This document shows positions 13,514-16,241 of a stretch of DNA of 16,241 nt, piece after piece (position 1 is the stretch's first letter; the number at the start of each line of letters is the position of its first letter). The notes under the pieces were generated by a model that was not told the origin of the DNA, ran no database searches, and saw nothing but the letters and a program-made list of their open reading frames with translations. The translations under genes were made by a program, and so were the position numbers. The stretch comes from JAFCCL01 sp041645325 (GTDB lineage: Archaea; Iainarchaeota; Iainarchaeia; Iainarchaeales; GCA-2688035): the NCBI GenBank assembly GCA_041645325.1, contig JBAZQI010000022.1, positions 1-16,241 of the forward strand, in the 5' to 3' direction.

Positions 13514-13909
13514 CTACGGTTTAAAAAGAATATTTGTCAGGCTTGCCGGGTTTCCATAGCATTTCATGAAAAGCTTTCCATAAAAGCCTGTTCTGCTGAA
13601 TGCCTTTCCGGCATCTTCGGCGGCATTTTCTGCTTTTCCCTCAAGGTCCCAAACCCTCGGGTCCTGGCTTATTGCGGCATAGAAACGAAGAAAGGCCTGA
13701 CCGGGACTTCCGAGATTGTTTTTGGCGCAGAATTCTGCAAAGCCCTTAACTTCAGCAAGCTTTTTTGCCATGGCGCCTGCGCGCAGTCTTTCCTCTTGGG
13801 AAATCTCGGGCTCATATATTTTCCCATTTGGCTTTTGCCCTGTTCCCTGCTTCTTATCCGGCTTTTCCGGCTGCTTCCCATGCCGTCCAAAAAGGCGCAT
13901 TAAAATCAT
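13514..13909 (-). CDS. Unknown 131-aa protein with basic N-terminus
   Basis: I recognise no family. The first 30 residues are basic and Gly/Gln-rich (RLFGRHGKQPEKPDKKQGTG), likely disordered. The rest is helical (EERLRAGAMAKKLAEVKGFAEFC, then GQAFLRFYAAISQD) and ends RTGFYGKLFMKCYGNPASLTNILFKP. It has no clear motif, membrane segment or Cys cluster. The start may be ATG 13909 or, three codons later, ATG 13900; ATTTAAAA at 13930-13937 puts initiation near 13908, so the message is leaderless or nearly so. It probably stands alone, with the aEF-1 beta operon downstream on the same strand. Confidence 0.7.
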   Translation of the reverse strand: MILMRLFGRHGKQPEKPDKKQGTGQKPNGKIYEPEISQEERLRAGAMAKKLAEVKGFAEFCAKNNLGSPGQAFLRFYAAISQDPRVWDLEGKAENAAEDAGKAFSRTGFYGKLFMKCYGNPASLTNILFKP

Positions 13910-13970
13910 TCAATTTATGTTTCACATTCTTTTAAATACTTCCCAGCAGCAATCCCCAAAGCATCCGATA

Positions 13971-13997
13971 GCCATTAAGGTTTCTTCCTTAATAGGC
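13971..13997. other. Hairpin in the spacer before the homing endonuclease gene
   Basis: ATTAAGG (13974-13980) pairs with CCTTAAT (13987-13993) around TTTCTT; after a one-base bulge GCC (13971-13973) pairs with GGC (13995-13997), giving ten pairs. No T-run follows on the plus strand. It lies in the 259-base spacer 13910-14168, where I see no other gene. Confidence 0.55.
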
Positions 13998-14168
13998 AAA
14001 ATGGGTTAGCCACTTTTTTCCAACCTGTTCGTGGTTGTGTATTGGCCTAGTACTGGGTAAAACTTTTGCGGATGACTTGTAATGAATTGCAGTTTAAAAA
14101 CTTTTAGCGGAAACTTGCTTTGCCAACTGCTTTAAAAGATAAAAACGAAACTCTGTAAGTGAGAATGT

Positions 14169-15005
14169 TTGGAACCAAATATGACCCCGGACTTATCAGA
14201 AGTTTGCGGAATTCATGCCGGTGACGGCTATCTTAGAAACGATGGCAAAAGAACAGAGCTTGATATAAGTGGAAGTGTTGATGAAAAAGACTATTATGAT
14301 AATCACGTTGTGCCGCTTTTTGAAAGGGTCTTTAACATTGAAATCAAGCCCAGGTTTTTTCCGCACAGAAACACTTACGGTTTTGTAATCTATAACGCGA
14401 GAATAGCTGAATTTTTGCATTCTCTTGGTTTTCCTTATGGCAAGAAGACTTTGACAGTCAGCGTTCCGGAAGAAATTCTCCGGTCAAGCAACCTGGATAT
14501 AATCTACGGCTTTATCAGGGGCGTGTTTGATACCGATGGTTGCCTTTCTTTTAGGAAGCGTGGGGGTTCGGGTTATTCAAAATTTTACCTGAAAAGGCAC
14601 ACTTATCCAGGAATAACATTGAATTCTTGTTCTAAAAATTTGTGGAGTGGTGTTTGCAGGCTTCTGATGAAAACAGGATTCCAATTTACGGTCTCCTATC
14701 AAAAGGCAAAAAATAATAGCAGTGAGAAATATCAGATTGAGCTGAGGGGCGATGCAAATGTAATAAATTGGATTAACAACATAGGCTTTAAGAATCCTGT
14801 AAAATTTAACCGGTTCTTGATTTGGAAGAAGTTTGGGTTTGTGCCGCCCGGATTGAATTTTTGTGAGCAAAACAGGATTCTGAGCGGAGTTGCTAATCCA
14901 AACAGTTACTATTCTGATAATCTTTCGGATTCCGAAAATTTTTTACCTGCCTTAGTTAAAAGAAAGTTAAAGGGCATGCAAAGCCCGGCATTTTTTATTC
15001 CTTAG
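14169..15005 (+). CDS. Free-standing LAGLIDADG homing endonuclease
   Basis: A 278-aa protein with two LAGLIDADG motifs, so it acts as a monomer: EVCGIHAGDGYLR (catalytic Asp19) and YGFIRGVFDTDGCLSF (catalytic Asp123), about 104 residues apart as usual for the two-domain form. Both acidic residues are present, so it may be active. There are no intein splicing blocks and it is not inside another gene. It ends 32 bases before an intron-bearing tRNA-Arg, so the tRNA locus could be its cleavage or insertion site; that is inference. TTG at 14169 is preceded by GTGAG, but ATG 14181 is also possible. TTTAAAA at 14131-14137 is the likely TATA box. It is richer in A and T than its neighbours, consistent with a mobile origin. 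Confidence 0.88.
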   Translation: MEPNMTPDLSEVCGIHAGDGYLRNDGKRTELDISGSVDEKDYYDNHVVPLFERVFNIEIKPRFFPHRNTYGFVIYNARIAEFLHSLGFPYGKKTLTVSVPEEILRSSNLDIIYGFIRGVFDTDGCLSFRKRGGSGYSKFYLKRHTYPGITLNSCSKNLWSGVCRLLMKTGFQFTVSYQKAKNNSSEKYQIELRGDANVINWINNIGFKNPVKFNRFLIWKKFGFVPPGLNFCEQNRILSGVANPNSYYSDNLSDSENFLPALVKRKLKGMQSPAFFIP

Positions 15006-15037
15006 GATTAAAAACACAATTATCCCTAAATTCATTT

Positions 15038-15131
15038 GGACCCGTAGCCTAGCCTGGATATGGGCACTCCGCTTCGGATATTCAAGAAAGGAGTTACGGA
15101 GAGGTCGGGGGTTCAAATCCCTCCGGGTCCA
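15038..15131 (+). tRNA. trnR-UCG: tRNA-Arg(UCG) with 18-nt intron
   Basis: A full cloverleaf can be drawn. The acceptor GGACCCG/CGGGTCC has seven perfect pairs, the D stem is GCCT/GGGC, the anticodon stem CTCCG/CGGAG has five perfect pairs, and the T arm is GGGGG-TTCAAAT-CCCTC. A is the discriminator; CCA is not encoded. The loop is C-T-T-C-G-G | intron | A, giving anticodon TCG. The mature tRNA is 76 nt. The intron is at the canonical archaeal site 37/38, and CTTC pairs with intronic GGAG to give the four-pair centre of a bulge-helix-bulge with three-base bulges on each side. Confidence 0.95.
15078..15095 (+). other. tRNA-Arg intron, 18 nt
   Basis: The segment between base 37 (G) and base 38 (A) of the tRNA. 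The bulges are GG|A on the 5' side and TT|A on the 3' side, with cleavage between the second and third bases as the archaeal splicing endonuclease requires. The remaining intron helix is weak. Confidence 0.85.
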
Positions 15132-15154
15132 TTTTTAAAAAACGGTGTTTGAAA

Positions 15155-15739
15155 ATGGTTTTCAGGGAAGGAATGGTTGTTGAATGCTTTTCCGTTAAGG
15201 GAAAGGGCGGCAAAGAGCACAAAGTAATGTTCAGGTATCCGAAAGAAGGGGATGCAAGGGCCGCGCTGAAAATGGTGAACGGCATAAGGAAAGAGGCCGA
15301 GCATTTGGGCATGCGGCGAATGGAAACCCTGAAGTCGGAAATGTGCTGGCTCGAAGGCCGTCTTAGGGAAATGCGGCAAAAGAAGGCGCTTGTCCTGTTT
15401 GTTGAGGTTGATGGCAAGATTGTTGGCGATGCCTCAATTCACGCCTATCACCTGGATGTTTCAGACCATGTTGGCTGTTTTGGGATAATGCTGAAGGAAG
15501 AGTTCACTGGCTTGGGCCTTGGTGCAAGGCTGGCGGAAAAGATTTTCGAGCTTGCAAAAAAGGAAACAGGTTTCAGGCTAATTGAGTCGGGTTTTTTTGC
15601 GGAAAACAAGAGAAGCGGGGCTTTGCACAAAAAGCTTGGCTTCAAGGAATACGGCGTGTTTCCGAATGCGGTCAGGCTGCGCAACGGCAAATATGCCGAC
15701 CATGTTGCGGTCTGCAAGCAGATAGGGCCTTTGGAGTGA
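15155..15739 (+). CDS. GNAT-family N-acetyltransferase
   Basis: A 194-aa protein of the GNAT fold, which moves an acetyl group from acetyl-CoA to an amine. Motif A is CFGIMLKEEFTGLGLGARLAEKIFELA (about 108-134), with the acetyl-CoA pyrophosphate loop TGLGLG. After it comes FRLIESGFFAENKRSGALHKKLGFKEYGVFP, the usual motif B region with the KKLGF helix. The first half has a PKEGDARAAL helix and a LVLFVEVDGKIVGDASI strand pair, both normal. ATG 15155 is chosen because GGTG lies seven bases before it; TTG 15149 is too close to that site. It lies 23 bases after the tRNA and its TGA overlaps the ATG at the head of the DUF523 frame. Substrate unknown. Confidence 0.85.
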   Translation: MVFREGMVVECFSVKGKGGKEHKVMFRYPKEGDARAALKMVNGIRKEAEHLGMRRMETLKSEMCWLEGRLREMRQKKALVLFVEVDGKIVGDASIHAYHLDVSDHVGCFGIMLKEEFTGLGLGARLAEKIFELAKKETGFRLIESGFFAENKRSGALHKKLGFKEYGVFPNAVRLRNGKYADHVAVCKQIGPLE

Positions 15740-15744
15740 TGGTT

Positions 15745-16158
15745 GTGAAGATTGTGAGCGCTTGCCTTGTCGGAATAAACTGCAAGTATGACGGAAAGAA
15801 TTCTGCAAATGAAAAGGTCATTCGGCTTGTCAAAGAGGGCAAGGCGATTCCTGTTTGCCCGGAACAGCTTGGCGGGCTTTCCACTCCGCGGGAGAGCATG
15901 GAAATCAGGAATGGCAAAGTTTTCATCGCAAGCGGTGCTGATGTTACCAGGCAAATGCGCAGGGGAGCGGAGGAAACCCTTAAAATTGCAAGGCTTGTTG
16001 GCGCAAAAGAAGCAATTCTCAAGAGCAGGAGCCCGAGTTGCGGCAAGGGCCGGATTTATGACGGCTCTTTTTCAAAAAAGCTTGTTGAAGGCAACGGCGT
16101 AACGGCTGAACTGCTTTTAAGGAATGGCATAAAGGTTGTGTCGGAAAAAGAAATTTGA
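15745..16158 (+). CDS. DUF523-family protein
   Basis: A 137-aa protein matching the DUF523 family, which has no settled function. It opens MKIVSACLVGINCKYDG, the family's Cys pair (Cys7, Cys13) and Tyr-Asp-Gly. It continues with IPVCPEQLGGLSTPRE and has LKSRSPSCGKGRIYDG in the middle; these Cys are conserved and suggest metal or Fe-S binding. GTG 15745 is chosen because GGAGTGA sits about eight bases upstream and family members begin here; ATG 15739, overlapping the previous stop, and GTG 15736 are alternatives. It is coupled to the GNAT gene in one operon. The role of the pair is unknown. Confidence 0.85.
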   Translation: MKIVSACLVGINCKYDGKNSANEKVIRLVKEGKAIPVCPEQLGGLSTPRESMEIRNGKVFIASGADVTRQMRRGAEETLKIARLVGAKEAILKSRSPSCGKGRIYDGSFSKKLVEGNGVTAELLLRNGIKVVSEKEI

Positions 16159-16160
16159 TT

Positions 16161-16241
16161 TCAGTATGCCAAAAATTCTTCTTCGCCTTTGAGGTATGTT
16201 GTGAGGAATTCTGCAAACTCCCTGTTTTTCTTGTACATTTC
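16161..16241 (-). CDS. C-terminal end of a gene cut by the window edge
   Basis: The last 26 codons and stop of a minus-strand frame: EMYKKNREFAEFL then TTYLKGEEEFLAY. It is charged and helical, with no motif that allows a family call. It converges on the DUF523 gene, with stops two bases apart. It is supported only by the open frame at the edge and by sensible placement. Confidence 0.5.
   Translation of the reverse strand, partial: EMYKKNREFAEFLTTYLKGEEEFLAY

Noticed and set aside
14169..15005. Intein or intron-encoded origin of the endonuclease gene
   Set aside because: No intein splicing blocks, no flanking host exons and the tRNA intron is only 18 nt and separate.
1..16241. CRISPR array, insertion sequence, toxin-antitoxin or defence island
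   Set aside because: No spaced direct repeats, transposase, paired small toxin genes or defence domains were found; the only repeats are the promoter element and the 51-bp duplication.

Overview
The window is archaeal chromosomal DNA. It carries genes found in archaea but not bacteria: RNA polymerase subunit K, ribosomal protein eS17, translation factor aEF-1 beta with its small zinc-finger partner, the HerA helicase and NurA nuclease pair, and Rad50. It also has a tRNA-Arg(UCG) with an 18-nt intron at the canonical 37/38 position. Many genes have a TATA-like A/T box about 25-30 nt before the start codon and little or no leader, and several use TTG starts. Compact gene packing, many small unknown proteins and mixed synteny suggest a DPANN-type lineage such as Diapherotrites/Iainarchaeia. 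That placement is inference from style only.

Layout. 1-1.8 kb (minus strand): an iron-sulfur assembly operon with an ArsR-type regulator ending in a Cys cluster, cysteine desulfurase IscS and scaffold IscU (cut by the window edge), with two palindromes at its promoter. 1.75-3.3 kb (minus): a doubtful small ORF, an unknown 126-aa protein and a RIO/ABC1-like kinase-fold protein whose catalytic Asp is replaced by His. 3.3-6.9 kb (plus): nurA, a zinc ribbon, a methyltransferase-like protein and herA, closely spaced as one operon. 7.0-9.1 kb (plus): an unknown Cys-containing protein, then a 521-aa protein that looks like a remnant of family B DNA polymerase. Its promoter resembles that of nurA. 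9.1-10 kb (plus): rpoK, eS17 and a small membrane protein. 10-12.1 kb (minus): rad50, without mre11 in the window. 12.2-12.9 kb (plus): a basic unknown protein. 12.9-13.9 kb (minus): zinc finger plus aEF-1 beta, and an unknown 131-aa protein. 14.2-16.2 kb (plus): a LAGLIDADG homing endonuclease directly upstream of the intron-bearing tRNA-Arg, then a GNAT acetyltransferase overlapping a DUF523 protein, and the 3' end of a further minus-strand gene.

How the genes work together. The strongest theme is DNA end processing and repair: NurA, HerA and Rad50, plus two unexplained operon members and a polymerase-derived protein that may share regulation with nurA. The second theme is iron-sulfur assembly under a possible self-regulating sensor. 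No CRISPR array, insertion sequence, rRNA or prophage was seen, and no stretch longer than about 260 bases lacks a gene call.
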